Below, in pieces: positions 27,246 through 35,437 of a stretch of DNA of 64,000 nucleotides (positions within the stretch are counted from its first letter, which is position 1; each line of letters opens with the position of its first letter). Made by a program: the position numbers and the translations under genes. The notes beneath the pieces were generated by a model. That model was not told the DNA's origin and did not search any database. It saw nothing but the letters and a program-made list of their open reading frames with translations. Origin of the DNA: Brevundimonas sp. Root1279 (lineage in GTDB: Bacteria > Pseudomonadota > Alphaproteobacteria > Caulobacterales > Caulobacteraceae); the NCBI RefSeq assembly GCF_001425945.1, contig NZ_LMEB01000005.1, forward strand, positions 124,001 to 188,000, read 5' to 3'.

Positions 27246-29530
27246 GCCTTCTTGGCCTTCTTGGTCTTGGCTTCGGGGCTGTGATCGCCGCCGTAGTTGT
27301 AGTCATACGCGTAGTCGTACCCACCGTAGGTGGTCGTCTTGGCGTTGAACTTGGTCAGCACCGCGCCGAGCAGGCGGGCGCGGCCGACCCGCAGACGGCG
27401 CAGGGCGCCGCGCGCCTGGCCGCGACGGGTGCCGCGCGACTCGAGCACGAACAGGACCCCGCCCACGGTCGCGGACAGCAGCGGGGAGTCCGCGAAGCCC
27501 AGCACCGGCGGGCCGTCGACGACGACGTGGTCGAAGTTGTTGCGGGCCTCGGCCAGGAACTGGCGGAAGCGGTCGCTGCCCCACAGTTCGGCCGGGTTCG
27601 GCGGCAGCGGGCCGCAGGGGATGAAGAACAGATTGTCCTGACGGGTGCGCTGGACGACGGTGTTCAGATCCGACGAACCCGACAGCAGGTTGCTCATGCC
27701 GCGGTCGTTGTCGACGCCGACGACACGGTGCATCGACGGATTGCGCAGGTCGCCGTCGATCAGCAGCACGCGCTTGCCGACCCGGGCGAGGTTGAGCGCG
27801 ACGGCGTAGGCCGTGGTCGACTTGCCCTCGGCCGGGCGGGCGCTGGACACCAGCAGGCTGGCGGGCGCGCCCTCGGGCGTCGAGAACTGCAGCGCCGTTC
27901 GCAGCGAGTAGTAGGCTTCGGAGAAGCCGGACCGGATGTCGGCCAGGGCCGCGGCCGTGGTCTGGCCCTTCTCCAGCAGCGGCACCACGCCCAGGACCGG
28001 AACGCCAAGCTTCTTCTCGACGTCGTCCGGGGTCGCCAGGCTCTCGTCGAGGGCTTCCAGCACCAGGGCCGCGATGACGCCCAGACCGATGCCGAACAGG
28101 GCGGCGAGCGCCAGGTTGATCATCAGGTTCGGCTTCGACGGTCCGGCCGGCGGGCGGGCGTTGTCGACGATCGAGATGTTGTTGGCCGTGATGTCGCCGG
28201 TGACGCCGACTTCCTTGTAGCGCTGCAGCAGGCCTTCATAGAGCGTGCGGGTCGTGTCCAGCTCGCGCTGCAGGATGTTGTACTGGATCGAGCGGTCGCG
28301 CAGGTCCAGCACGTCGCCCTTCAGGCCGTTCACCTGGCCCTGGAGCGAGCGCTCCTGGTTGGCGGCGATGACATACTCGCTCTGGATCGAGGCGCGGATA
28401 TTGGCGGCGAGGGCCTGGATCTGGCCGTCGACTTCACTGATCTGGCCGCGCAGGCGCTGCATTTCCGGATAGTCGGCCTGATAGAGGCTGGCCTTCTGCT
28501 GGTACTCGGCCTCCAGGGCGGCGCGTTGCTCGGTCAGGCGCTGGATCGACGGGTTCTGCAGGACTTCCGGCAGGGTCATGATCTGCGACGAACGGGCCGA
28601 GCGCCACTTCTCTTCGGCGGCCACGCGGGCGGCGCGGGCCGAGGCCAGCGAGCTGTTCAGGGCGACCAGGTTGTTCGAGGCCAGCGACTGGGCCTCGCCG
28701 GCGCCCTGGCCGCCTTCGCTCGGTTCGCCGACGTTGATGATCTGCTGGTTGGCCGCGTAGGCGACCAGTTGGCGCTCGGCCTCTTCGAGGCGGCCCTTGG
28801 TCTGGGCGATCCGCTCTTCGAGGAATTCGCGAGCGTAGGACGAGCTCTCGTACTTCCGGTCCAGGTTGGCCTGGATGAAGTTCTCGGCGAAGCCGTTGGC
28901 GACGCGGGCGGCGACGACCGGATCGGGGTTGTCATAGCCGATGGCGACCAGGCGCGAGCCGCGCACCGGGGTGACGCTCAGATTGGCCTGCAGGGTGGCG
29001 ATCGCCAGGTTGCGGCGGCGCTCGGCCTGGGCCGCGGCGGTGCCGGTGCGCGCCGGCGCCTCGACGCCCAGCGCCTCGAGGGCGCGGTCCGAGCTGGCCA
29101 GGCCGAGGCCCTCGACCACGCGTTCGGCCAGGGAGCGGCTGCGCAGCAGGCCGTACTGGGTCTGATAGAATTCCTCGCCCTGGCTCATGCTCTCGCGCGG
29201 GGTGACGTCTTCCGAGGTGAAGACGCGGGCGGCTTCGCGATCGATCTGCAGGGTCGCCTGGGCGGTGTAGATCGGCGTCATCAGCATGGTGATGGCGGCC
29301 CCGATGACCAGGGCGCCGATGAAGCAGCCGATGATCAGGATCCGGTGCTTGATCGCCATCCGCCAGTAGGAGGCGAGATCGAACGCCGGCTGTTCGTGCG
29401 GCTCCTCGCCCGTCCAGACGGCGTTGTGCATGTCGTCGTAGACCGAGTCTCCGAACGGGGCAGGAGCCCGGCCGGTGCGGAGGTTACGGTCGTCGGCGGA
29501 GGGATCGCCCAGCATCATGCAGTCGCTCAT
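27242..29530 (-). CDS. wzc: Wzc/GumC-type chain-length determinant with BY-kinase domain
   Basis: This 762-residue inner-membrane co-polymerase and tyrosine autokinase controls polysaccharide length and export. Transmembrane helix 1 is near 63-83, a long periplasmic coiled coil spans about 200-420, and helix 2 is near 455-475. The kinase domain has Walker A ARPAEGKSTT near 565, Walker A' VLLIDGDLRNPS near 590 and FDHVVVDGPP (Walker B) near 665. The C-terminus has the expected tyrosine cluster (YGGYDYAYDYNYGGD), followed by a Lys/Ala tail. The CpsB-type phosphatase at 32035-32829 is the likely partner. The ATG at 29530 has no clear Shine-Dalgarno, and a hairpin lies in the leader. Confidence 0.92.
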   Translation of the reverse strand: MSDCMMLGDPSADDRNLRTGRAPAPFGDSVYDDMHNAVWTGEEPHEQPAFDLASYWRMAIKHRILIIGCFIGALVIGAAITMLMTPIYTAQATLQIDREAARVFTSEDVTPRESMSQGEEFYQTQYGLLRSRSLAERVVEGLGLASSDRALEALGVEAPARTGTAAAQAERRRNLAIATLQANLSVTPVRGSRLVAIGYDNPDPVVAARVANGFAENFIQANLDRKYESSSYAREFLEERIAQTKGRLEEAERQLVAYAANQQIINVGEPSEGGQGAGEAQSLASNNLVALNSSLASARAARVAAEEKWRSARSSQIMTLPEVLQNPSIQRLTEQRAALEAEYQQKASLYQADYPEMQRLRGQISEVDGQIQALAANIRASIQSEYVIAANQERSLQGQVNGLKGDVLDLRDRSIQYNILQRELDTTRTLYEGLLQRYKEVGVTGDITANNISIVDNARPPAGPSKPNLMINLALAALFGIGLGVIAALVLEALDESLATPDDVEKKLGVPVLGVVPLLEKGQTTAAALADIRSGFSEAYYSLRTALQFSTPEGAPASLLVSSARPAEGKSTTAYAVALNLARVGKRVLLIDGDLRNPSMHRVVGVDNDRGMSNLLSGSSDLNTVVQRTRQDNLFFIPCGPLPPNPAELWGSDRFRQFLAEARNNFDHVVVDGPPVLGFADSPLLSATVGGVLFVLESRGTRRGQARGALRRLRVGRARLLGAVLTKFNAKTTTYGGYDYAYDYNYGGDHSPEAKTKKAKKA

Positions 29531-29912
29531 ACGTTTGGCGGCCGCAGCCGCCGGTCACGGTACGTGCGAGGCTATCGCAAAGCCTCGCCGCACGCACAAG
29601 AATTCGCCCGGCTTTTCGGGGCGGCCTCGCCAGTTCGCCCAGACTTGTCGGCGGGGCGGCGGGGCAGGTCAAGCCGTCAGGTCCTATTCCGCCGGGGGTA
29701 GCGGCGATTCAGCGTCGCCGGCGTTCGCTCTCGGGCGGCGCGGGCGGGTCGACCAATTCCGGTCCCAAGTCACTTCGCTGTAGAGGCCCGCGGTGCGGGG
29801 GAGATAGGATACCGGCTCCGGGCCCCTTCGGCTCTCCGGCTCGCCCTGTCCGCTCCTGCCGTTGCGTGCCGCCATCGTCCCAATCTTCCCCGAGAGACGT
29901 GAATCCAATTCC
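29531..29912. other. Divergent spacer between wzc and the VanZ-like gene
   Basis: This 382-base spacer must carry promoters for both directions, but I see no convincing -35/-10 pair. A perfect 8-base stem (29566-29573 with 29581-29588, 7-base loop) lies 36 bases before the wzc ATG, on the leader of that mRNA. A possible 63-codon frame on the minus strand (29684-29875) is listed separately. Confidence 0.35.
29684..29875 (-). CDS. Possible small protein, 63 aa (doubtful)
   Basis: A 63-codon frame starts at ATG 29875, after GGGGAAG at 9 bases. It encodes an Arg/Pro/Gly-rich peptide with a central LPRTAGLYSEVTWDRNW. There is no signal, membrane segment or recognisable motif. The initiation region is plausible and it lies in an otherwise empty spacer upstream of wzc, but random frames of this size are common at this G+C content. 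Confidence 0.2.
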   Translation of the reverse strand: MAARNGRSGQGEPESRRGPEPVSYLPRTAGLYSEVTWDRNWSTRPRRPRANAGDAESPLPPAE

Positions 29913-30308
29913 ATGACAGGCGTAGATGATGCCAGCCCCGAACTTAGGGGCATCAACGGGCGGGAACGCAGGCTGTTCCGTACCGTAACGTCGATTTGGG
30001 CGGCGGTGATGAGCTGGCTCGCGTTTCGCCCCGTGCCGCGGGTCGAACCGGGTCTTCCCTGGGACAAATTGCATCACGCCGCGGCCTTTCTGGTGCTGAC
30101 CGTGCTCGCCGGACGAGGCTGGCCGCGCCTTGGGCCGGTGGCTCTGGCCGCCCTCATGCTGGGCGCCGGGATCGGCATCGAATTGATCCAGGGCCTGCCC
30201 GCAATCGGGCGCGACGCCGACGTCTGGGATGTGGTCGCCGACGCGGTCGGAATCGCGGCCGGTCTGCTCGTGCTGCGCGTCTGGGCGACGCGGCCGGTCA
30301 GGGGATGA
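29913..30308 (+). CDS. VanZ-like family membrane protein
   Basis: This 131-residue membrane protein has about four hydrophobic segments. It shows the VanZ-family pattern: WDKLHHAAAFLVLTVL near 51-66, IELIQ near 93 and a conserved Asp-rich RDADVWDVVADAVG near 104-117. VanZ domains give low-level teicoplanin resistance in one Gram-positive case, but in Gram-negatives the role is unknown and they often sit in surface polysaccharide loci, as here. I prefer ATG 29913; an in-frame ATG at 29862 would add residues unlike the family. The 3' end overlaps the convergent M48 gene by 11 bases. Confidence 0.75.
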   Translation: MTGVDDASPELRGINGRERRLFRTVTSIWAAVMSWLAFRPVPRVEPGLPWDKLHHAAAFLVLTVLAGRGWPRLGPVALAALMLGAGIGIELIQGLPAIGRDADVWDVVADAVGIAAGLLVLRVWATRPVRG

Positions 30309-31320
30309 GGGCGCGCCCGTCCGCCTTTCGGGCGGTCACCTCGGTCAGGGTCGGCTGCAGCGCCCGGCGGCGGGTCGAGGTGCCTTCGTAGATTCCGCCC
30401 ATATTGACCTGCGGCGAGCGCAGGAGCGGGTTGGCCTCCTCCAGCCGGCTCAGGAACTCGATGCCCTGATACGGGTCGAAGCCGGCGCGCGTGACCAGAT
30501 AGACGCCCATCTTGTCGGCGTCGGCCTCCGCCGAGAGCGACAGGCCCCGACGCATCGAGATCGCCCAGTTCGACGCGCCCTTCACGCCGGTGACGTCCGG
30601 CTGGGTCCGGTGCTCCAGGACGCCGTGCGCGAGTTCGTGACCGAGGGCGAAGGCCAGTTCGTCATCGTTTCGGGCCAGCTCGGCCATGGTGTTGGTGATG
30701 AAGACATGACGCCCGTCGAACCGGCTGCGGGGCGTGTCCGAGATGTCGACCTGGGTGTCATAGGCGCAGGCCAGCACCGGCCTCAGTTCGACCGTGCGGT
30801 CGGCGCCGTCGCGACGAACAGTCAGCTGCGCCGGTCCACGGGACAGGGCGCCGTCGACGACGGCGATATTGGCCTTCAGCCCGTCATACGACTCTCCCGC
30901 GCCTCCGGCGCCGGCGGCCAGGGCCTGTCCGTTGACGGCGACGATCAGATCCCCGGGCGCCAGGCCGGCCTTGGCGGCTGGGCTGTCGGACGGCGCCACC
31001 AGGATGCCGGGAAGATCGCCCTCCAGGCCGAAGCGGCGCTCGGCCAGGGGGCGCAGCTCGGCGCCGTACTGGCTGGCTGAATGCAGGGTCCAGCCGGCGC
31101 GCTGGCGGCTGACCGGGCAGAGGTCGGCATTGGCCTTGGCCAGGGTCCAGGAGACCGAGGCGACGCGAGCGTCCAGAGCCGTCAGGCCCTCGAGCCGCGC
31201 CTCTGGCGAGGCCGGCGGCTCGGCCGGCGCCGTTTCGTGAGGCGGTCCGCCGTTGCAGCCCGCCGCGACCAGGGCCGCGCCCAGGACTCCCGCAGCAGCG
31301 AGGCGGGCGAGCGACCGCAA
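30298..31320 (-). CDS. Lipoprotein M48-type metalloprotease with N-terminal PDZ domain
   Basis: This 340-residue protein has a lipoprotein signal with lipobox VAAGC (Cys22). A PDZ-like domain (about 95-175) contains GDLPGILVAPSDSPAAKAGL. The zinc-protease domain has HELAH near 226-230 and the third ligand Glu probably in SAEADADKMG near 259. It should be a periplasmic or outer-membrane-facing metalloprotease. The start is TTG 31320, four bases after the stop of the Wza-type gene, so translation is probably coupled. The gene belongs to the export cluster and may process or check exporter components, which is inference. Confidence 0.8.
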   Translation of the reverse strand: MRSLARLAAAGVLGAALVAAGCNGGPPHETAPAEPPASPEARLEGLTALDARVASVSWTLAKANADLCPVSRQRAGWTLHSASQYGAELRPLAERRFGLEGDLPGILVAPSDSPAAKAGLAPGDLIVAVNGQALAAGAGGAGESYDGLKANIAVVDGALSRGPAQLTVRRDGADRTVELRPVLACAYDTQVDISDTPRSRFDGRHVFITNTMAELARNDDELAFALGHELAHGVLEHRTQPDVTGVKGASNWAISMRRGLSLSAEADADKMGVYLVTRAGFDPYQGIEFLSRLEEANPLLRSPQVNMGGIYEGTSTRRRALQPTLTEVTARKADGRALIP

Positions 31321-31324
31321 CGGA

Positions 31325-32014
31325 TCAGAACGGTCGGAAGATCGACAGCGCGGGCAGGGCGCCGACGATTTCGCGCATGGCGCTGTTCATCTGCGAGGTG
31401 TCGACCACGATGATGTCGTCGCCGAGGACGGCCGGATCATCCGCTCGGCCCTGGCGAATGGCGCGCAGGTCGAACAGGGCCACCGAGCGCTGCCCGTTGA
31501 TGTAGCGGAACACGGCGACCTGGGTCAGATCGGCGACGCGGCTGGGCCCTTCGGCCATCGCGACGGCCTGGAGCAGCGAGGTCGAGCCGCGCATCTCGTA
31601 GACGCCCGGCTTGATGACGGCGCCGTCGATGGTGATCTTCTGGCTGGCCGCCTGGGTGACGGTGACGGTGACCTGCGGATTGCGCAGGTACTGGGCGCTG
31701 AGCTTATCGGCGATCGCGGCGCCGAGTTCGCCCGACGTCATGCCGGTGGCGCGGACGGCGCCGATCAGCGGCATCTGGATATTGCCCGAAGTGTCGACGG
31801 TCAGCTGGTCGAACGACAGGTCCGGCACCTGGAAGACCCGCACCGCCAGCTTGTCGCTGACGCCGATGCGGTATTCGCCGATCGCCGCGGCGGAGGCCTG
31901 GGCGAACTGCAGATTGCTCGGCTGGGCCGCCGTCATCTGCTGCACGTCCATTTTCGGACCGCCGCAGGCCGAAAGCAGAGCGGCGACCAGGACCAGGGGA
32001 AGAAAACGCTTCAT
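31325..32014 (-). CDS. wza: Polysaccharide export lipoprotein (Wza/HfsD-type)
   Basis: This 229-residue outer-membrane export channel subunit has lipobox LSAC (Cys17). A polysaccharide-export domain begins at YRIGVSDKLAVRVFQVPDLS (48-67), and one SLBB domain follows at about 120-200 (KITIDGAVIKPGVYEM). It is shorter than E. coli Wza, as is usual for alphaproteobacterial members such as HfsD. It partners the Wzc kinase encoded 1.8 kb downstream on the same strand and stops 20 bases after the phosphatase gene upstream. The ATG at 32014 follows GGGGA. Confidence 0.9.
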   Translation of the reverse strand: MKRFLPLVLVAALLSACGGPKMDVQQMTAAQPSNLQFAQASAAAIGEYRIGVSDKLAVRVFQVPDLSFDQLTVDTSGNIQMPLIGAVRATGMTSGELGAAIADKLSAQYLRNPQVTVTVTQAASQKITIDGAVIKPGVYEMRGSTSLLQAVAMAEGPSRVADLTQVAVFRYINGQRSVALFDLRAIRQGRADDPAVLGDDIIVVDTSQMNSAMREIVGALPALSIFRPF

Positions 32015-32034
32015 AGGGGACGGTACCTTGATGC

Positions 32035-32829
32035 TCAGGCGGCCTTGAACAGGCGTTTGAAGAAGCCCGGCCGCGAAGCCTGACGACGGGCGCCGACTGC
32101 GGCCGGAACCGTTGCAGGCGACTCGTTGTCCAGCACGGCGAGGGGTCGGGTCAACACCATGTCTTTCGCAGCCTCTTCGCCGAGGCGCTCGGCGACCGCT
32201 TCTACGGCCTGCGAGAGCACGGGCGAACGGCTGCGCAGATTGTGCGCGTCGGTGGCCAGGATGTGGACGATGCCCTCGTCGACCATCCGCTCGGCCCAGT
32301 ACTGGGTGCGCTTGCCGAAGCGGCCGGTGATCGAGCCGGCGGTGATCTGCATCCAGGCGCCGGCTTCGGCCATCTGGACCATCAGCTCGTAGTGGTCCTC
32401 GATCCAGCGCAGGCGCTCGGGATGGGTGATCAGCGGATGGAAGCCGGCGGCCATGCAGTCGAACACGGCGTCGGCCATGCGCGGCGGGGCGGTGTTGTGG
32501 GGCGGCTCGAACAGGAAATAGCGGCTGTCCGCCAGGGTCAGCTTGGACCCGTCGCGCAGTCCGCCGGCCAGGCCGGGCACCAGATGCACGTCGGCGCCGG
32601 TGACCAGGCGCAGCGGAATGTCCGCGTTGTCGAGTTCAGCCTGCAGGGCGACCACGGCGGCGCGCACGCCTTCCGAAGTGTTCTCGTAATAGCCCGGCAT
32701 CATGTGCGGGGTGCAGGCGGTGACCGTGATGCCGTCGGCGACAGCCATCCGCGCCATCTCGAGCGAGGTCTCGAGATCGGGGGCGCCGTCATCGATGCCC
32801 GGCAGGATATGGCAGTGAAGGTCGATCAC
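32035..32829 (-). CDS. CpsB/YwqE-type tyrosine-protein phosphatase
   Basis: This 264-residue metal-dependent phosphatase of the PHP family starts directly with the metal motif MIDLHCHILPGIDDGA. It contains ACTPHMMPGYY near 39 and further His/Asp ligands in THPERLRWIE near 136 and LATDAHN near 190. It should dephosphorylate the tyrosine tail of the Wzc-type BY-kinase encoded nearby. This pairing is known from Gram-positive capsule loci and some proteobacteria. The start is GTG 32829. It is first in the run wza, M48 protease on the minus strand. Confidence 0.88.
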   Translation of the reverse strand: MIDLHCHILPGIDDGAPDLETSLEMARMAVADGITVTACTPHMMPGYYENTSEGVRAAVVALQAELDNADIPLRLVTGADVHLVPGLAGGLRDGSKLTLADSRYFLFEPPHNTAPPRMADAVFDCMAAGFHPLITHPERLRWIEDHYELMVQMAEAGAWMQITAGSITGRFGKRTQYWAERMVDEGIVHILATDAHNLRSRSPVLSQAVEAVAERLGEEAAKDMVLTRPLAVLDNESPATVPAAVGARRQASRPGFFKRLFKAA

Positions 32830-32917
32830 ATCGGTCTCGTGGTCGGGCGCCGTGTCAGGCGCCTGCGGTGATTGAAGAGCGCCCCCCGGAGCTGACCCCT
32901 AACGCGGCTTTGCGACT

Positions 32918-35116
32918 TTAGTTCAATCCCTTCGGTGCAGACTCGATCAGTCCTTCGACGGCGGCCAGGCACACCTGATCGAAGGCCCCGGTGATGTGAT
33001 AGAGCGAACTGGCCGGCGCCGGCTCGTCGATGAAGCCTCCGTCGGGGTTCAGCTTGTCGCGCCACGTTCCGTTGGGCTGGAGATAGAGGGCCAGGCCGCG
33101 CACCGCGGCGTCGGCTTCGACCAGCCGCTGGGTGCGTTCTCCATCGTCGGTGAGGGCCGCCATGTTCAGGGCTGCGCGCAGCCATTCGGTCTGGGGCCAC
33201 AGACGGGCGACCGGGCTGCGGACCTTCAGGCTGTCGTCGAGCTGGTCGATGGCGACGCCGCGCCGTGGGTCGATGCCGCGCAGGCCGTGACCGTAGAGCC
33301 GGCGGGCCGCAGCCATGGCGCGCTCGTCGCCGCGGGCCAGCGCGTGGCGCGACAAAAGGAAGCTCCATTCGAACTGATGGCCGGGCTCGACCAGTCGGCC
33401 GTCGTCGCCGGCCGCGGGGCGCCAGTCGGCGTCGAAGAACTCGCGCAGGAAACCGCGTTCGGCGTCAATGAAGCGACTGAGCGCCAGCGCCGCGATCGCG
33501 TCGGCGATCCCGTCCCAGCGCCGGTCGACGCCGCGCGCCGCCCAGGCTTGGGCGGCTTCGAACAGGTGCATGTTGGCGTTGGCCTGGAAGGGATGGTCGC
33601 CGCTCTCGCGCCATCCGCCGTCGGCCAGCTGCTCGGCCTCCAGCCGGTCGAGCATGACCCTCGCCTGGGCCTCGCAGCGATCGGTCTGAATGCCGGCGGC
33701 ATGGGCGGTGGCCAGGGCCAGCAGAGCGAAGGCCTGTTCGTAGAGGACGACGGCGTCGTCCTGCACGGTGCCATCAGGATTGAGCGCATTGCGGATCGCG
33801 CCGTCCGGTCGGACGTAGCCGGCCAGGAAGCGGTCGAGGCCGGTCTCGACCCGCTCGCGCCACGGCCCCTGCCAGCCCAGTGCCCCGGCGCGGCACAGCA
33901 CGAACAGCTGGCGGGTCTGGACCCGCGCCCGCCGCCGCGTCTCCTGCGGCCGGCCTTGCAGCGTCAGGGCCTCGACGAAGGATCCGTCGGCGTGGACGCC
34001 CAGCGTGCTCCAGATCGGCAGGGCGGCGGTGCGCATCCAGTCGCCGAAGCGCGCCCAGGGGGCCGGGTCGCGGTCGTCGGGCACGTCGGCGTGGCGCGGA
34101 GCCTCGGCCTTGATGCGGTCGACCAGCACCTTGACCTGCTGGGCCTGGGCCAGGTCGCACACCAGCACCGCGTCCGGCTCGGCGACGATGGCGATGTTCG
34201 AGACGCCCAGGGTGGCCACGACCATGCCGCTGGCGGCGCGGACCAGGGTGCCCTCGCTGTCGATGGCGATATGCAGACCGGACTGGCCGGTCCCGGTGTC
34301 CAGCACGGAGTCCCAGGCGCCGAGGTCGGACCAGGCGAAGTCGACCGGCAGCACGGAGGTGCGGTCGCTCTTCTCCATGACGGCGTAGTCGATCGAGATC
34401 TTCGGCGCGGCGCGGAAGGCGTCGGTCAGGCGCACCATCGGCCCCGTCTCGCCCGGCGGCAGGGCGGCTTCGGCGGCCTCGCCGATGGCCGGGGCGTGGG
34501 CGGCCAGCTCTTCCATGAGGGTGCGGGCGGCGACGATGAAGTTGCCGCTGTTCCACAGGAAGCCCTCGCGGACGTAGCGGGCGGCGGTGTCGGGGTCCGG
34601 CTTCTCGACGAAGCGGCTGACCGGCGCCAGACCGGGGCCGGCCGGGCAGATGTAGCCATAGGCGGAGGAAGCGAGGGTCGGGGTCACGCCCAGGGTGACG
34701 ATGCGGCCGCGCCGGGCCTCCTCGGCGGCAGTCAGCACCGCCTGGCGGAAGGCTTCACCGTCCGGGATATGGTGGTCGGAGGCGATGATGGCGGCGACGC
34801 CGTCCGGGTCGAGCCGTTGGACGAAGGCGGCGGCGGCGGCCATGGCCGGGCCGGAGTCGCGCGCCTCGGGTTCGAGCAGGACCACCGCCTCGGTCTCGAT
34901 GTCCGCCAGCTGGGCGGCGATGGAGGAGGCGTGGCTCGCGCCGGCGACGACGATGATCCGGCCGTCGGCCGCCAGCGGCGCGACCCGCAGGACCGTGCTC
35001 TGGAACAGGGAGTGTTCGCCGGCGAGCGCGAGGAACTGTTTCGGCCGTCCGGGACGGGAGGCGGGCCACAGGCGCGAGCCTGCGCCGCCGCACATGATCA
35101 CCGGATAGATCGTCAT
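32918..35116 (-). CDS. manC: Fusion of mannose-1-phosphate guanylyltransferase and AGE-type isomerase
   Basis: This 732-residue protein has two domains. Residues 1 to about 350 are a GDP-mannose pyrophosphorylase (CGGAGSRLWPASRPGRPKQF at 9-28, FVEKP near 165). Residues from about 355 to 725 are an (alpha/alpha)6 barrel of the N-acylglucosamine 2-epimerase/mannose-6-phosphate isomerase superfamily (NANMHLFEA near 514, GHQFEWSFLLSRHA near 580). The likely job is to make GDP-mannose from fructose-6-phosphate through mannose-6-phosphate, with a separate phosphomannomutase. E. coli-type ManC fusions instead carry a cupin isomerase. GDP-mannose would feed the gmd gene at 60349. Confidence 0.88.
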   Translation of the reverse strand: MTIYPVIMCGGAGSRLWPASRPGRPKQFLALAGEHSLFQSTVLRVAPLAADGRIIVVAGASHASSIAAQLADIETEAVVLLEPEARDSGPAMAAAAAFVQRLDPDGVAAIIASDHHIPDGEAFRQAVLTAAEEARRGRIVTLGVTPTLASSAYGYICPAGPGLAPVSRFVEKPDPDTAARYVREGFLWNSGNFIVAARTLMEELAAHAPAIGEAAEAALPPGETGPMVRLTDAFRAAPKISIDYAVMEKSDRTSVLPVDFAWSDLGAWDSVLDTGTGQSGLHIAIDSEGTLVRAASGMVVATLGVSNIAIVAEPDAVLVCDLAQAQQVKVLVDRIKAEAPRHADVPDDRDPAPWARFGDWMRTAALPIWSTLGVHADGSFVEALTLQGRPQETRRRARVQTRQLFVLCRAGALGWQGPWRERVETGLDRFLAGYVRPDGAIRNALNPDGTVQDDAVVLYEQAFALLALATAHAAGIQTDRCEAQARVMLDRLEAEQLADGGWRESGDHPFQANANMHLFEAAQAWAARGVDRRWDGIADAIAALALSRFIDAERGFLREFFDADWRPAAGDDGRLVEPGHQFEWSFLLSRHALARGDERAMAAARRLYGHGLRGIDPRRGVAIDQLDDSLKVRSPVARLWPQTEWLRAALNMAALTDDGERTQRLVEADAAVRGLALYLQPNGTWRDKLNPDGGFIDEPAPASSLYHITGAFDQVCLAAVEGLIESAPKGLN

Positions 35117-35437
35117 CTTTCCCCCGGGGCCGTCGCTCCTGATCGGCTTTCTAGAGGCTTCGCGCGCCGCCGTCTCGCCCCGGTTGCGTCCGGGTGCGCC
35201 GCCCGTCGGCGGGAGTCGCCTTCGGCCCCCGGAATCCCGGCCCTGTCCGGGTGCGGCGTGGCAGCAAGGTGACAGCTTTGCCGTAAGGAGCTAAGAGGCG
35301 GGAACTTTTCCGGAAGTTGGCCATTGCAGGCCGTTCGGGGTGTCGCGCGGGGCGCGATGAATCCGGACTGATCGACGTTGGATGAAGGGGACCGGCAAGG
35401 CTTCGTCACAGTGCCTTAAGGCGGCCGTCCGATAAGG
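35117..35437. other. Divergent spacer between manC fusion and dehydratase gene
   Basis: This 321-base spacer lies between two divergent glycan genes. I see no gene, tRNA or clear promoter. The palindrome TTCCGGAA lies near 35309-35316 inside a larger imperfect dyad and could be a binding site. GGGGGAAAG just before the manC ATG is its ribosome site. Confidence 0.35.

Noticed and set aside
29709..30077. 122-codon minus-strand frame overlapping the VanZ-like gene
   Set aside because: Arg/Gly/Pro-rich with no motif and lies opposite a gene with clear family pattern.
24198..35116. Export module as the holdfast (hfs) locus
   Set aside because: Wzc here has an intact fused kinase and a CpsB phosphatase is present, while the hfs-specific gene set and order are not; a different exopolysaccharide is more likely.
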